A DNA stretch of 64,000 bases, taken from positions 6,138,001 to 6,202,000 of the forward strand of contig NC_063013.1 of NCBI RefSeq assembly GCF_020509005.1, in the 5' to 3' direction. Origin of the DNA: Fulvia fulva (Eukaryota; Ascomycota; Dothideomycetes; Mycosphaerellales; Mycosphaerellaceae). The notes beneath the pieces were generated by a model that saw only the letters and a program-made list of their open reading frames with translations, made no database searches and had not been told where the DNA came from. Below are positions 19,893 to 31,700 of the stretch, piece after piece. The position numbers and the translations under genes were made by a program. Numbering within the stretch: position 1 is the stretch's first letter; every line of letters starts with the position of its first letter.

Positions 19893-22214
19893 ATGTTCTC
19901 CGAGTGTAAGTCCAACAATTCCGTACCGTCTTCGCGTTTGTGTCACCAGGGCATCAGCGTCACTACCAGCTCGCGTGACTAACTCGACCGCCTTACAGAT
20001 GCCTCGCGGTTCCTCCAGCAGTCCAACGCCCGACTATCACTCAATCAAGATGACCAGCGAAATCGCTCTCGAAACCCCCCAGACCGACGGCGACAACCCA
20101 TGAGCAACTCCCGTTACGTCCAACGACCTGGCATGCCAAATCACCCGTACCACCAAGGCCCTTCTGCGTCGCAGTCACGCTTTCCCTTCGCTTCCCGCCT
20201 GTCGCGACAAGATCCTCAGGCGCCACTGTTCTTTAGTGCGACGGATGACTTCGAAGAGGAGGATGCGAATGACCAACATGAGAGGGAAGTTAACGACATG
20301 TATGCGCTCCAGCGGAGCAGGCAACGTTTTGGGCCCAGCAATCTGACAGAGAGCTCGGAATTGGAAGATGATGGAGTTGACGGGCTGGAAGAGACGCAAA
20401 GGGGTCAGAATCGCAATAGAGAACACAGCATGCCACGAGGGAGGATAGGCGCTCCATACCCACCATCGTCTCGAGCTGGGAGCATGCCCGAGTCGGAGAT
20501 GAGCCGACCTAGTTCTAAGGGAAAGGGCAGGCTTGTCGACGTCAACCTGAACAGCACCATCCACGAGGAGCCACCCGAGTCTTTGGCCAACCTTTCGCCA
20601 TCGATCGACCCAGACTCGCCTCCTCCTGCGTTCCGGCCCTTCAAGCAGCACGTCAAGTCAAGTCGATTGAGCAGCTTTCTGCCTCTGGAAACAGACGAAG
20701 AGACAAACATGCTACATCCAAGGCCACCCTCCACAGACCGAGCAGAGAGCGTGCCACCGACAGTGATCCTGCCCACGCAAGAGCCGCCGAAGCACGATGC
20801 TTTCTGGGGCAATATCTTCATGATATCACTGTTCACGATGGTCGCAGCCTTCATTGTGATCTGGTTCCAGACAGCAGCACCGTCCAGCAAGCAGCCACTC
20901 GGGGACACCATCTATTCGGTGCTGAAGTCGAATTCGAACATGCTGGTGTGGGATACACTGATCGCTGTGGTCGTGGCTCTGATCTGGCTTTCCCTGCTGC
21001 GGAACTATGTTCGCGTCCTGGTCTTCGGCATGCTCGTGGCGATGCCAGTCATCCTCGTCTCGTTCTCCATATACCCACTGGTGAGCAGCTTTCAGGGCTC
21101 CTGGCACGGAGCTTCCATCCAGGATCGAGCAATGCGTTGCTTCTCGTTCGTTCCAGCTTTGATGGCGCTTCTCTGGACCTGGAGTGTCGTTAAGAATAGG
21201 CACAGTCTCGCGAAGGCTATCAGTATTCTTGAGTTCAGCACCAAGATCATCGCCTCGAGCCCGTATCTCCTCACTCTGGGCTTCGTCTCGTTGGCAAGCA
21301 TTGTGGTGTTCACCTGGTCATGGACACTCATGTTTGAACGCGTGTTCCTGTCAGGCCGCTGGGTGGGCGCAAGCAAGTTCGTCCTCTATGCTAATAGCTG
21401 GTGGCTCGGAGCTTTCTTCGTCCTACAATACCTGTGGACCTTGGGCGTGCTTGCCGGTATACAGCGTGCAACTACTGCAGCCACCGTGAGCCAATGGTAC
21501 TTTCACCGACTGGCAGTTCCACAGCCGACAAATCGCGAGGTTGTGCAGGCGAGCTTTAATCACGCGACAGGAGCTCTTTTCGGCACAGTATGCTTAAGCA
21601 CATTCCTCAGTCTGCTGGTTCGACTTCCGCTCATCATCCTCCCGGGTCGACTCTCTGGACTGCTGAATATGTGTGCATACTGGATCATCCCTACCAGTTT
21701 GGCCACGCTCACGAACCCACTGACGCTCACTCACGCCGCAATCCACAGCCAACCACTTGGAATCGCGGCACGTGGACTTGCACAGCTCAACTTTGTTAGC
21801 CGGACGAATCCCAGCAACACTCTTGGACCACGCAACTTCAACCCTGCCTCGCCTAATGGAAGCATTCTGTTGCCGTACAAGCTATCAAAGCTGTTGCTGC
21901 AAGCAACTCGATATATCATGTCATTCGCACTCGGTTTCAGCTCATGGGTTCGCGCTGCACATAGCATCAAGCTTGAGGGCACAGCTGGGATCCGTGGCAG
22001 CCTGTACGCCTACATTGTAGGCATGGTGGCTGCCTCTATCGGCTTTGCAGTCCTGGGATCGATAGAGAACGTTGTAGGTGCAACGGTGGATGCAGCAGTG
22101 ATCTGCTGGGCGAGCGAGTCTGCAGGAGGCAGAGGAGAGGCTAAGTTCTGCCGTGAAGCCGGCGAGCTTTTCGGCGATGACGAGCCAAGAGGTGGACGAG
22201 TCAGCATGGCATGA
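19893..22214 (+). CDS. PNS1: PNS1 / choline-transporter-like (CTL) family membrane protein
   Basis: Exon 1 is only 13 nt (19893-19905: MFSE plus one base), spliced by GTAAGT...TTACAG to exon 2 at 19999-22214. The joined reading MFSEYASRFLQQSNARLSLN runs without a stop into the long frame, total 742 residues. Residues 1-265 are polar and Ser/Pro-rich, probably cytosolic and phosphorylated. From about residue 270 there are some ten hydrophobic segments, starting FWGNIFMISLFTMVAAFIVI. The CTL-domain block VSQWYFHRLAVPQPTNREVV (usual form: V..WYF) follows, and later SFNHATGALFGTVCLSTFL. The Plin/CTL family includes yeast Pns1 and animal choline transporters, but choline transport is not demonstrated for the fungal proteins. 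The usual C-terminal segment with many Ala/Gly is present (GMVAASIGFAVLGSIENVVG). Confidence 0.88.
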
Positions 22215-22971
22215 GCTATGCGAAGAGAAATCAAGATATGGAGGGTAGGCGCAACTGCTATTGGACACAGGATATGGGACCGGCGCAAAGACTGCGCGAT
22301 ACCCATGATGCAAGCATGAAGCGATGCAATTCTTACACGAAGTAGATAGATGCAGCTATTCACACCACACGCTGAGGCCGAGCGTATGCTCGTGACGCCC
22401 GACTCCGTACGTATTTCGACTTGACAGCCACCACGATGGCCAAAACTGACGTTGGAAGGTGTAGCTGCAAATGCGTGGGCATAATCCAGTGCATCTTGTC
22501 CTTCCATGGCTGCCGCGAAGGAGTGACTTCTGTGAGCCAGGATACATGTCGATCATTATGTACCTTCTTGGCGATTGAAATTTTAGGTGCCACTGGACAT
22601 GGCCAGGACAGCTCGGTCTAAAACCAGGGAAGATGTCCTAACGTCTGTCACAGGGTCTCATACAAGCTCCAACAAAAAGAGGCCAATGCTATGGCCACCT
22701 ATTTCTGGCACTCGATTTTCACATGCGTCTATCTGCAACGACCAGGATAAAGGGACTCCTCTACTGCTGGACGTACAGCCAGGGCTGCGCTTTGCTTCGC
22801 TCCACTCCACGTCATCATCACTACTGTAGTACAACATGCCTCCTCCAATCCCTTTCCCTGTCCCACTGGTCTGGATGCAAACGACTGCAGTCTGGTCTTG
22901 TGCATCGCATCTCGTTGCTGCAGAGGTGGTATTCGCACTTGAAGCCCTATGGGGAGTGCTCTGGTCAGCTT
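22215..22971. other. intergenic, nothing recognised
   Basis: This is the convergent 3' region between the PNS1-like gene and the next minus-strand gene. Short frames on both strands show no motif. A run of nine G lies near 23010, just inside the neighbouring gene. Confidence 0.4.
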
Positions 22972-23652
22972 CTAAAGTTTTGGGGTGTTCAATGCATGAA
23001 GGGGTCGGGGGGGGGAACCTACTCTGGACCGGCAGAAGTCACAAATTATGTCTCCACTGCAGTGATGACGGTCTCGGCGGCCAGACCTTCGCCATGCGGT
23101 CCAACACATGGTGCAGGCTACGTATCGCCGTGGAGGGGGCGGGGGAGGTGCAGCTGGCCGTGATGGAGGTTTCGGGGTAATTTGGCTGGATGATGCTCTG
23201 GTTGGTGGAGCGAAGTTCGGTTTCTGGCGTTTTGCTGATGGCTCGTCATCTTGTCGCTCGGGTGGTCTGACGGGAGGTACAGTAGGCTGAATTGATGTAC
23301 GAGGTGAGATGACGCTGGCATTGCTGCCGTTGAGTCGAGGGACTTGCTGTCTGGGAGCAGCAGGTTTGAAAGAGGGGTTGAAAGGGTGGGTTTGTTGCTG
23401 TACACTGGGCTGGAAGGTGCTCGGAGCGATCGGTGTTGATGGTGGCAGCGCCTGCTGCTGCGCCCCCTGAAGCTGGCCAGCATTGAGTAGCTTACGTGCA
23501 TCGTCTCGCTCTCTGCGAAGGCTATCGTTGGTGTTTTGGAGGACTCTGACTGCTTTGGAGACCATGTCGATTTGAGACTTCACTTGGTCGTTGCATTGGT
23601 CCTTGAGCTGAACGAGGTCGAGGAGGTCGCGGTCGATGGTATTTGCTGCCAT
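22972..23652 (-). CDS. small coiled-coil, proline-rich protein with C-terminal Cys motif
   Basis: This 226-residue frame starts at ATG 23652 (MAANTIDRDLLDLVQLKDQC). An in-frame ATG 26 codons upstream would add a hydrophobic leader (ILSKAQSPTLLLLLFLSC), so a longer secreted or anchored form is possible but less likely. Residues 5-75 form a coiled coil with heptads (VSKAVRVLQNTNDSLRRERD). Residues 80-180 are Gln/Pro/Ser-rich and disordered. The C terminus has CTMCWTAWRRSGRRDRHHCS followed by CDFC, spacing that could bind zinc. I do not recognise the family. The last residues after CDFCRS could be read-through beyond a real exon end, since no intron was resolved. Confidence 0.5.
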   Translation of the reverse strand: MAANTIDRDLLDLVQLKDQCNDQVKSQIDMVSKAVRVLQNTNDSLRRERDDARKLLNAGQLQGAQQQALPPSTPIAPSTFQPSVQQQTHPFNPSFKPAAPRQQVPRLNGSNASVISPRTSIQPTVPPVRPPERQDDEPSAKRQKPNFAPPTRASSSQITPKPPSRPAAPPPPPPRRYVACTMCWTAWRRSGRRDRHHCSGDIICDFCRSRVGSPPRPLHALNTPKL

Positions 23653-24334
23653 GATAGCTATGTCGCATGACAAGAAGAGCAGAAGAAGAAGGGTGGGAGA
23701 TTGCGCTTTTGACAGGATTATGGCAAACATTGGAAAGGTCTCGAAAGTAAGTGACGGCTTTCAAGCGCAGGTTTGCTGCATGGGAGCTGTGAGGGAACAG
23801 TGTGGACCATTGTCTATGCCAGACGCCGCATGAAGCGTTGAGAGCTTAACGAATGTTCTACCTGGAAACAGAAGGAAGAGATACAATCAACGCATACTGC
23901 CGCGTTACGGTGGCTGTGACACTCATGTTGGCAGCAGGACCGATCTTCTCACGCTGGTGTTCTCCTTCCAAAGCCATTATCAACGTCATGTTCAGCCAGG
24001 ATGAGAGACCGAGTGGAGGTTTCGATGAGTGTTGCCACGCTTGGTGGAGCATCAACTGTTACTCAGACAATGGGTAAGAAACGAGCGACGATAGTTGATA
24101 TTCGTAAGCACAGATGTGTACTAAAGTGATTCAGTCGTGGGCGGCCGATTGATAATCCTGCGTTCCCTTTGCTAACTACATGACAGCCACACAGCTGGAG
24201 GTTGTCACGCCGTGAAACCTCGCAACGCCAGAACATGACCGTTGATATGGAAATTCTACAGAAATGCATGCATGTCGTCGACCAGTCGGCTTGTGCCCAT
24301 CACCTTATGTAGCAAGTCGGACATCGCCAGGCTC
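23653..24334. other. intergenic, nothing recognised
   Basis: No supported gene or repeat was found; the frames are short and lack motifs. Confidence 0.4.
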
Positions 24335-24655
24335 CTAGAACATCCTCGGTGGAGGTGGTGGTGGTTGCTCGTTCAACTACGTCGTGTCAGCGGCAGTCAA
24401 TCGAACTCTAGAAGGACTTAGACATACCATATCGCAATGACCATTCTCATCCGAAGGACATCCGCAACTGCCATTGGCCGAGCACTCGGACGCGACAGAG
24501 AGATCATCGCTTGGCTTCTCGCAGAAGCAGCTGGCGTTGGAGTTGCAACCGCATGCTGGGCCACCTGCTGCTCCGCCGTTGGATAACTTGCATTCAGTGT
24601 CCACCGCCAGCGCGACGGAGAACAGACATGCGAGGGTGAGGAGGGAGAACTTCAT
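24335..24655 (-). CDS. small secreted cysteine-rich protein (candidate effector)
   Basis: Exon 1 is 24655-24428 (76 codons) and exon 2 is 24376-24335 (14 codons with stop), with intron GTATGT...CGTAG, phase 0. The 89-residue product begins MKFSLLTLACLFSVALAV, a clear signal peptide probably cut after ALA. The mature part is about 70 residues with nine Cys in pairs such as CGC, CFC and CGC (ACGCNSNASCFCEKP; GSCGCPSDENGHC). The tail coded by exon 2 is LNEQPPPPPPRMF. Small size, secretion and high Cys content fit fungal effectors or antimicrobial-type peptides, but I recognise no named family. It is the second gene before the transposon block, a common setting for fast-evolving secreted proteins. 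Confidence 0.7.
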
Positions 24656-24740
24656 TGTGGAGGTGTTGAGTGTATTAGGTTGGGGACTTCGTATGGTGAA
24701 GATTTGTCTTTCGAGGGCATTGGACTGAGGCTTGGGCTGG

Positions 24741-24747
24741 TTATATA
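24741..24747 (-). promoter_or_regulatory. TATA box of the small secreted protein gene
   Basis: The minus strand reads TATATAA here, about 86 bp upstream of the ATG at 24655, a reasonable distance for a short 5' leader. The match is to consensus only. Confidence 0.4.
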
Positions 24748-24755
24748 GCCTTTCG

Positions 24756-26654
24756 TAGCGAGGGAGCGGTATCCCCTTGCGGCCCTGAGGGTACTTCGCG
24801 CGACGACAGCAGACTACACTGGCATTGCATGGTCGTACGCACGTGGATGCAGTCTTACAATAACAGCGGGCAGATGTGCTGACATAGCTCCCATAGGTGT
24901 TAATCGAACACAGACATTGGGTCCGCTGTTGCTTCGAAAGGTCAAGATCGTTCATAAGCTGGGAAAATCGCATATCCAACTCGGCCAACAAGCTTGCGCA
25001 TAGGCTTAGGGTTCCTCATAAGCATGAGTTTCCGAACTGTACAAATTCTTGGTGATGCTTGGTGACGCCTAGTGGCAGGGCTAAAGCCTCTTTTCCCGCA
25101 TGAAAGCATTGTTCAGAGCGTGGAAGGATCTTTGGAGACGTGTCGGAGCATCTGTATCGACACCGAGGACGCTTCTAGGGATGATAGTGTGCGTCGCTAG
25201 GATCTATGTCCGGAGGGGTAACAACCAAAGGGCAGGGAGCAAGTGATGGAGAAATCCTAGTGGAACGCCACGATGCTGTCGAAGACCTGCTTGATTGAGT
25301 AAAGAAGGACATTGTTGTTTTTCCGTCTATGTCGGTGACATGTTGTGGAGCTCCCGCTTTCGAGCTGACGACGCTTTCGACCCTATACTACACTAGATCG
25401 ATCCTTCTTCCTGGGGAAAGGGTCGCCCACATTGAACTTCACGTTACATCTCTTGTAGCCGACCTCTAACGGATCTGCTCACCTCTTAGTAATTGAGCGA
25501 AGGGTAGCTTGAAGGGCATGCGTCAGTGAACGAGGCGAGCTTGCGAGCCGGAGTGAACGGAGCATGTCCGTAAAGCTCCCGTAGCGAGAACAACTATCAG
25601 ACTCTGTCACCCTGTTGCTTCTTCGAGGGTGCGTAGGGTGTTCTTCGAGGGTCTGTGCTTAGCAAGAGGGCCTTTAGAATAAAAGCTATCGCTAACAAAT
25701 TCGAGCTGCCGTCTAATTGGTCAAAAAGAACGTAGAGATTCAGGATTGGCTCGCTTACTAGCTGCTCCGGCGCGGTAAATCCTGTTCCGAGCACGTGGAT
25801 GCGCGACGAGCACGACACTGCGACGACTGCGACACTGCGACGACTGCGACATTGCGACGACTGCGACATTGCGACGACATCGTGACAATAGCGAAAAATG
25901 TGCTGTTGGCGGTTGTGAACCTCCAAAGGTAAGCGTAGCGGAGTGGAGCTCTCTACCAACCCTTCTAGACTGCAAAGTAGCGTGCGATCCACGCTACCGC
26001 TACCCGACGTACAGTGCTTATTATACGACGACATAGGCGTTAGCGACGAGTATATGTTTGCGAGTTCGCCAACAGGCACAGTGCGGTAGGTCACGTGACC
26101 CCAAAAGTTGAGAGTTGACCAATCAGAGCGGGCGCCAAGGCTAGTTGAGGGCTGGTGATAGAGCTCCACTCCCTCCTCGCTGACGCCACCACCTACGCTC
26201 GAGTGTTCGCAAGCTCACACGTCGCTACGGTGGATGGCTAGCGCTCGTCGGTCGTTACGCTTAATCATTTTAGTCTAGCGACTCGACCGGTACCAGGGTA
26301 TAGCTATTCATCGAACTTGGATCGAAGGGAGATCAAAAACTCGGTGTCGTTCCCCTCCCAAAACTCCCCGTGGGCAGGCTAGGCTTGACGATCTTATACT
26401 TTGCCATGCGGTGTACCATTCTTCCAGATCTGCTCTGGTCTGACACGTGCATGTCAGTCAGGGCTACGGCTGCTAGCACTGGATAGTGCTCGTTTAGTCT
26501 TGAATGATCTGGCTAGTAAGTCCAGCAGTGGTCACATGAGACTACCCATTGACGCATTAGCAGCCTCTCTTGCAGATAAGAATACATGATCATTCGCTGC
26601 ACCTCTATTTCCTGCTAGCATTGCTACAATTGTCTTGTTATTCCCGATACAATC
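24756..26654. other. long gene-poor stretch with short repeats
   Basis: About 1.9 kb without a supported gene. It contains a 17-bp tandem repeat (25813-25879), a CACGTG palindrome near 26092, and segments around 25700 and 26110 that resemble each other and 9060-9105 (TTGACCAAT.AGAGCG-like). A minus-strand frame at 25597-26169 has no motif and reads through the tandem repeat, so I do not call it a gene. Confidence 0.45.
25813..25879 (+). repeat. 17-bp tandem repeat, about four copies
   Basis: The unit GCGACACTGCGACGACT is repeated with small changes (CACT or CATT). It has no spacers and no gene association. Confidence 0.7.
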
Positions 26655-28512
26655 ATGCGATTGTTGGCGCTCAGCAGTTTCGCTGCTCTCTTCAATCTTC
26701 TTCAATGTGTCAGGGCCGCATATGACATCGGCTATACAGACGACTCGGATCTGACAAGTTTCGTCACGGTATCTACAAATCGCAAGCGATCGTTCGCCCA
26801 TTTTGGCACAGTGCTAAGCCCAACCTCTAGCGTCCAGAGATTCGGCTCCCAGTCCTCAATGTCACCTTACACCAAGCCGACAAAGTCGAGCCTGGATACT
26901 GGTTCGTTGCACCCTACTATACGCTCATCAGCTCGCATGTGACGGGGAATGGGCCTTATCAACCCTGTCAAGTCGTTTGGGCGATATATGATTTGCAAGG
27001 GGTATGTAGTCGGATTGACCCCTTTGCGTTACTCGTCTCGCTTACGTCTACTAGGAGCTGGTATGGACAGGGACGTGTATGTATTCCAACCGTATCGTCC
27101 TTGACTTCCGTCTGTTCGAGAGAGATGGCAAGCAATATTTGTCCTTCATCCTCTTCCAAACGCAATATGATGCTCAGGGCCACGGAGAGATCTTGACAGT
27201 TCCTACAACATCATCAAAGAAGTGCATGCCGCTAAAGATGCCTACAATTTCAATATGCATGAGTTCAATACGGTAGATGGAGGCACCAAGGCGCTCAACT
27301 TCTCAATGCACAACGTCTACAAAGCCCTCGACGGCGTAGAGACGTCGAGCGAAGCAGGCTGGCTAGCCGACATTGGCATTCGGGAATTAGGTCTTGACTC
27401 TGGAGATGTCAGCTTCAAATGGCTTGGTAGCGATCACATCAATGCCACTGAGAGTAATACCACGCCATACGGCTTCGACAGCCCTCTGCCCAAAAGATGG
27501 AATTACTTGTACGTATTTGGACGTCCTCGCATATACCAGGGTACAGCTGATATTGTGATAAGACATCTGAACTCAGTGAACAAGAATGCCGATGGTGACT
27601 ATCTAGGTATGCGATATTCTTGGAAGCAGTTGACAGGAGGCTAATGTGTGCGACTGTACAGTATCCGCGAGGCTCACGGATAGTATCTTCAAAATATCTG
27701 GACACGACGGCTCCGTCTTATGGCACCTCGGAGGCCTGAGATCCTCTTTCAAACTCGACGATTTCAATTTCTCGCGGCAACACGACGCTCAATGGGTATC
27801 CCCCAACGATGAAGTCGAGATCATCACATTCCTCGACAATGGCGCAGACAATCTGGACCCGCCGTACGGCCCATACCCGACCAGCGAGATCTCCTCAGGG
27901 TTGCTAGTCGAATTGGACAAACGTACTATGAAGGCCAGAGTCCTCAAACGATGGATAAGGCCAGACCAAGGACTGTCGCGATTGCGAGGCAACATGCAGA
28001 ATCTACCAGGAGGCAATGTTCTCATGTCCTGGAGTGACAACGCCTACATGACAGAGCATTCAGTGTCCGGCGATTTGCTTGCCGAAGCTCGATTCACCAG
28101 CGAGCGCTTCGTGACCTACCGAGCGTACAAATTCAACTTTACTGGGATGCCAGCGGAAGCAAAACCTGTTCTGAAAGCATTCGCGCACGGTATTACACAA
28201 GAGAAGAGCTCAACGGTGATTTATACCAGTTGGAATGGCGCGACCGACATTGCTTCGTGGAAGTATTATTGCACAGGCCCCGAACAAGACCCAAGGGCGA
28301 TTGGCGAGGCTGCGCGCACTGGCTTCGTGACCACGTTTTATACTTCTAGCTATGAGTGTGGAGAGGTCTTTGCGGAGGCCATTGACCAGGATGGTATCGT
28401 CATGGGAACTGCTCTCCCTTCAGCAACTGAAAGGCCGAAGCATTGGGGCAAGGAGAAATGTGATGGCGCTGATCTAGATCTGTCTGCCGAGAGCATAAGA
28501 TCGGAACTCTGA
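26655..28512 (+). CDS. ASST-like (arylsulfotransferase-fold) secreted protein, apparent frameshift
   Basis: Exons are 26655-26768, 26831-27001, 27055-27606 and 27662-28512, with introns ending CCTCTAG, CTACTAG and TGTACAG. MRLLALSSFAALFNLLQCVR is a signal peptide. The joined reading gives blocks typical of fungal ASST-domain proteins: SFVT-RPEIRLPVLNVTL, then PGYWFVAPYYTLIS, AIYDLQG-ELVWTG, ISGHDGSVLWHLGG, RQHDAQWV and GNVLMSWSD, total about 562 residues. Between GHGEIL and SSYNIIKEVHAAKDA the frame slips by one base near 27194-27197 (TTGACAG where TTGGACAG would fit). No intron explains this, so the gene is probably broken or the base was missed in sequencing. Sulfotransferase activity is unproven in fungi. 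A mutated 172-bp copy of exon 4 lies at 35777-35948. Confidence 0.75.
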
Positions 28513-28722
28513 CCGTGATTTTACTTTAACGAGCCCGCGTGATCAAACAGCTGGCATAACAGCCTCTTCTAGAGACCGATGGCAGCCCGATATTACGAGA
28601 GCAGAAATGCCATAAGCCATAAGCAGTACAACTTGCTTCTGTTCTAGGGCGATAATGAGTAGATAAGCCTTAGTAGCGATAGAAGCATTAAATGAGATCA
28701 ACAACTTTATAGGTGGAGCGTA

Positions 28723-28738
28723 GGATAAGAGTAATATA
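28723..28738 (+). repeat. target site duplication of LINE 1 (left copy)
   Basis: GGATAAGAGTAATATA here is repeated exactly at 33316-33331, flanking the minus-strand LINE. It marks the exact edge between gene DNA and the transposon block. Confidence 0.85.
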
Positions 28739-31700
28739 TATATATATATTGTTCATTATGCTGTTGTGGAGCCTGTTGGCCTATGCAGCGATACTACCTA
28801 CTTCTAGTTACAAAGGGGAAACTCGTATCATAGAGTGAAAACCCCCTCTCCTCTCCTATACGTTCTTAACCTTGCCTTCTTTCGTGTTTTCCTTGTTGAG
28901 GGTACACTAGTGTCATGGGCCTGCCCTAATGACTACCCTGTCTGCACCCCCTTGACCTCCCGCCTCTTCTCCATCCACTCCTCCGTCTCGCTAGCTAGCG
29001 CGAACTGTTTGAGAAAGCCCTGCTGTAGTATCCACTGTGCTATCCGTCTCACGTCTCGCTTGTCCGTTACGATTAACTAGTAGTCGCGTCTTACTGCCTT
29101 GGCTCTCTACTGGCCTCGTCCTTCTACCCATTGCGGGCACCGTAGTATCATGTGCTCCGGGTTCTGTGACGGGTAGTCACACTGGCATGCAAGGCTGTGT
29201 ACGTCCGGGACTTTCCTTCTATGCAGGTAGGCCCTTAACCCGATGTGTTCGGACCTAATCTGTATCGCGATGCTTGCTTCGGCCCTTGTTAGGTCACGGT
29301 AGAGTAGGTAGTTGTGTCTCTAGAAGGGGCGTAAGGCTGGGGGTCCTCGATTTGGTAGGGGATTCTCTTTCCATTCCTGTTCCCAAAGGCAGCCCGCCAC
29401 CTGCTCTACGAGGCTTTGCATCTTTACCTTGTTGCCCTTTTTCCTCCGTGCCTTTTCCTCCTCCTCCTTCCTCTCTAGCCACTCCTGGGTTCGCTTGACG
29501 ACTTCAAACGTGCGTAGGTCGTCTTGCTTTTGGCTTTGACGTACCCTAAGGCTAGGCAGTCGGTCGTACCTCCTAGCGATCTTCTCCGTAGAGTCCCGAA
29601 TAGCTTGTTATACTAGATAATCCGCCGTCTTCCTAGCGTATTGGATCCTCATTCCCTTAGTGTAATGTTTAATCGGGGGGGACCCTGTCTCTACCTCCGC
29701 TACTCTCGTTAGCGTTGTCTTGTAGGCTCCTAGTATCCGTCTGAGGTTCGCGGCCTACGTCCGGTTTAGGGTCCCTCTATCCGCTTCGGGATCGGTTTGC
29801 CTACTCCTCCTGTCCCCTATATCTAGGCCCCGTAGAGTATTACTAATTTTACGATCGTCTTGTATATAATCCTTACCTTATTAAACGTACCTCCCTTTAT
29901 TAACGTTGTGAGTCTAGTTATTATAGCCTCGTTAACCTAGGCTCTATTCTAGGCTTTCCTAATCTAGGGGTTCTAGCTAAGCTTAGGGTCTAGCTAGATT
30001 CCTAGGACTCGTAATTTAGGAGAGGGCTTTATTACGTAACCCTAGATAGTTACCGTTACTTATATATTATAGTAGGTTCTTACCTTGCTAAAGTAGATAA
30101 GCTAGTACTTTTCCGAGGCGAAACGGGCGCCGTGTCGACGTGCCTATTTCTCGTATACCTCGTGTCTTTCTATAAGTAGCCGGTAGTTTTCTTCAGTCGT
30201 CGTTAACTAGGCTAGGATATTCGTATCGTCGATAAACCCCGAGGCCGACGTTTATAGTAAGGTAAGTAGTAGGATTAGGTCCGCTATAAAGATTAAGAAG
30301 AGGATCGGGGATAGTATTAAGCCCTAGGGGATCCCGTATTCTATATATATAAGGTTGCCCTCCTTACGCTTCCTAAGGACAATCTACGTTATTCTCTCCT
30401 TAAGGAAGGAGTTTACAAAACTTGTTACCTACCGCGGGATTCCTTTTTACCGTAGGATATAGAGGAGTCGCTCGTAGGAGACGTTATCGAATACCCCTAA
30501 GATATCGAGAGACAATAGTAATGTAACCCTGTTCCGTCTATAGTACTAGAGAGTATAAATCTGTTCGGTAATAAGCTCTATAGCCGTTAGGGTACCTCGT
30601 TTACTCCTACTACCTATCTATATCTCTAGGAGTAGGTTATTATCCTCGACGAGCTATATAATTCTTCTTACTACGACCTTCTCTAGTATCTTTCTAATTA
30701 TGTTTAGGAGTACGATCGGCCTATAGGACTTTAGCTTTATATAGTCTTCCTTCTATAGCTTCTTTAGGACGACTATAAGGGACCGCCTAAATAGCCGTAG
30801 GTAGTACCCCTTACGTAGGCAAGCCGTAAATAGTTCGGCGAGGTATAGGGCGACTTCTTCTTTATATTCTTTAAGGAGGAGGTTTAGGATACCGTCGGGT
30901 CCCGGGGCCTTACAGCCCTTTAGCTTTCCTATAATCTCCTTTTATCTCCTCCTCGCCTACTGTCTAGTATATATCGAGTAGCTCTAGGTAGATCGTTCCC
31001 TCTATATCTATTAGGTCGGCCGTTAACTATATTATAAAGAAGTGGTCGGCGAATGCCTTCGCCTTCCCTTCCGACGTTATCTATATTATACCTATCGTAT
31101 CCTAGATTAGGGGGAAGTATAGTGTCCTGTCCCCGTCTCCGGCCCTTACCTACTTTATAAGCCGCTATATCTACTCCGGGTTCTCTATTATAAGACCTAT
31201 AGCTACCCTCTAGTCTTATCGCTTGTCTCGTCGTATTTAGGCCTTCTTTGCCTAACTTACTTCCTAGTACTCGTCCTACGCTTCTTAGCTTTGCTCCTTC
31301 GTCTATTTTCGCCTTGCCCTCCTTATGTCCTTGACTTTAGCTAAGTACTCTAGGGTCTAGAAGGGCTTCTAGTACTTCGAGGGCCTTAGTTCTAGTATAT
31401 ATTCCTCGGCCGCCTACTATATCGTCGTTGTTATCTATTCTGCCGTACTATTAAGCTCGGCTTCCGTCTCCCTAATACTAGTGCTATTTAGGTACTATTT
31501 AAGCAGATTCCGGATCTCCTCCTAGGGAGCTTTTTTCTAGTTAAGGCGCTTTTCACCCCGAAGCTCCTCTTCTATCCCCGTCGCTATTGTTATCTAGATA
31601 GGGATATGGTCTAACCCTGCCTCTAGGGCAAGGTTAGGTCTATACTCTACTAGCCTTGTTACTACGTCCCTCGATAGAAAGTATAGGTCGATAGTACTCG

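Noticed and set aside
19446..20103. Plus-strand frames of 145 and 186 codons before the PNS1-like gene
   Set aside because: Low-complexity His/Ser/Thr text; the spliced PNS1 model uses another frame and explains 19893-20100.
24377..24991. 204-codon minus-strand frame starting upstream of the secreted protein
   Set aside because: The first ~110 codons have no signal or family; the in-frame MKFSLL start with a clear signal peptide is more natural, and a TATA box lies inside the longer version.
25813..25879. Repeat array resembling a CRISPR
   Set aside because: Units are adjacent without spacers, and the genome is fungal.
25597..26169. 190-codon minus-strand frame
   Set aside because: It reads through the 17-bp tandem repeat and has no domain or splice support.
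28835..29498. Short plus-strand frames at 28.8-29.5 kb as genes
   Set aside because: They are antisense to the less mutated 3' end of the minus-strand LINE.
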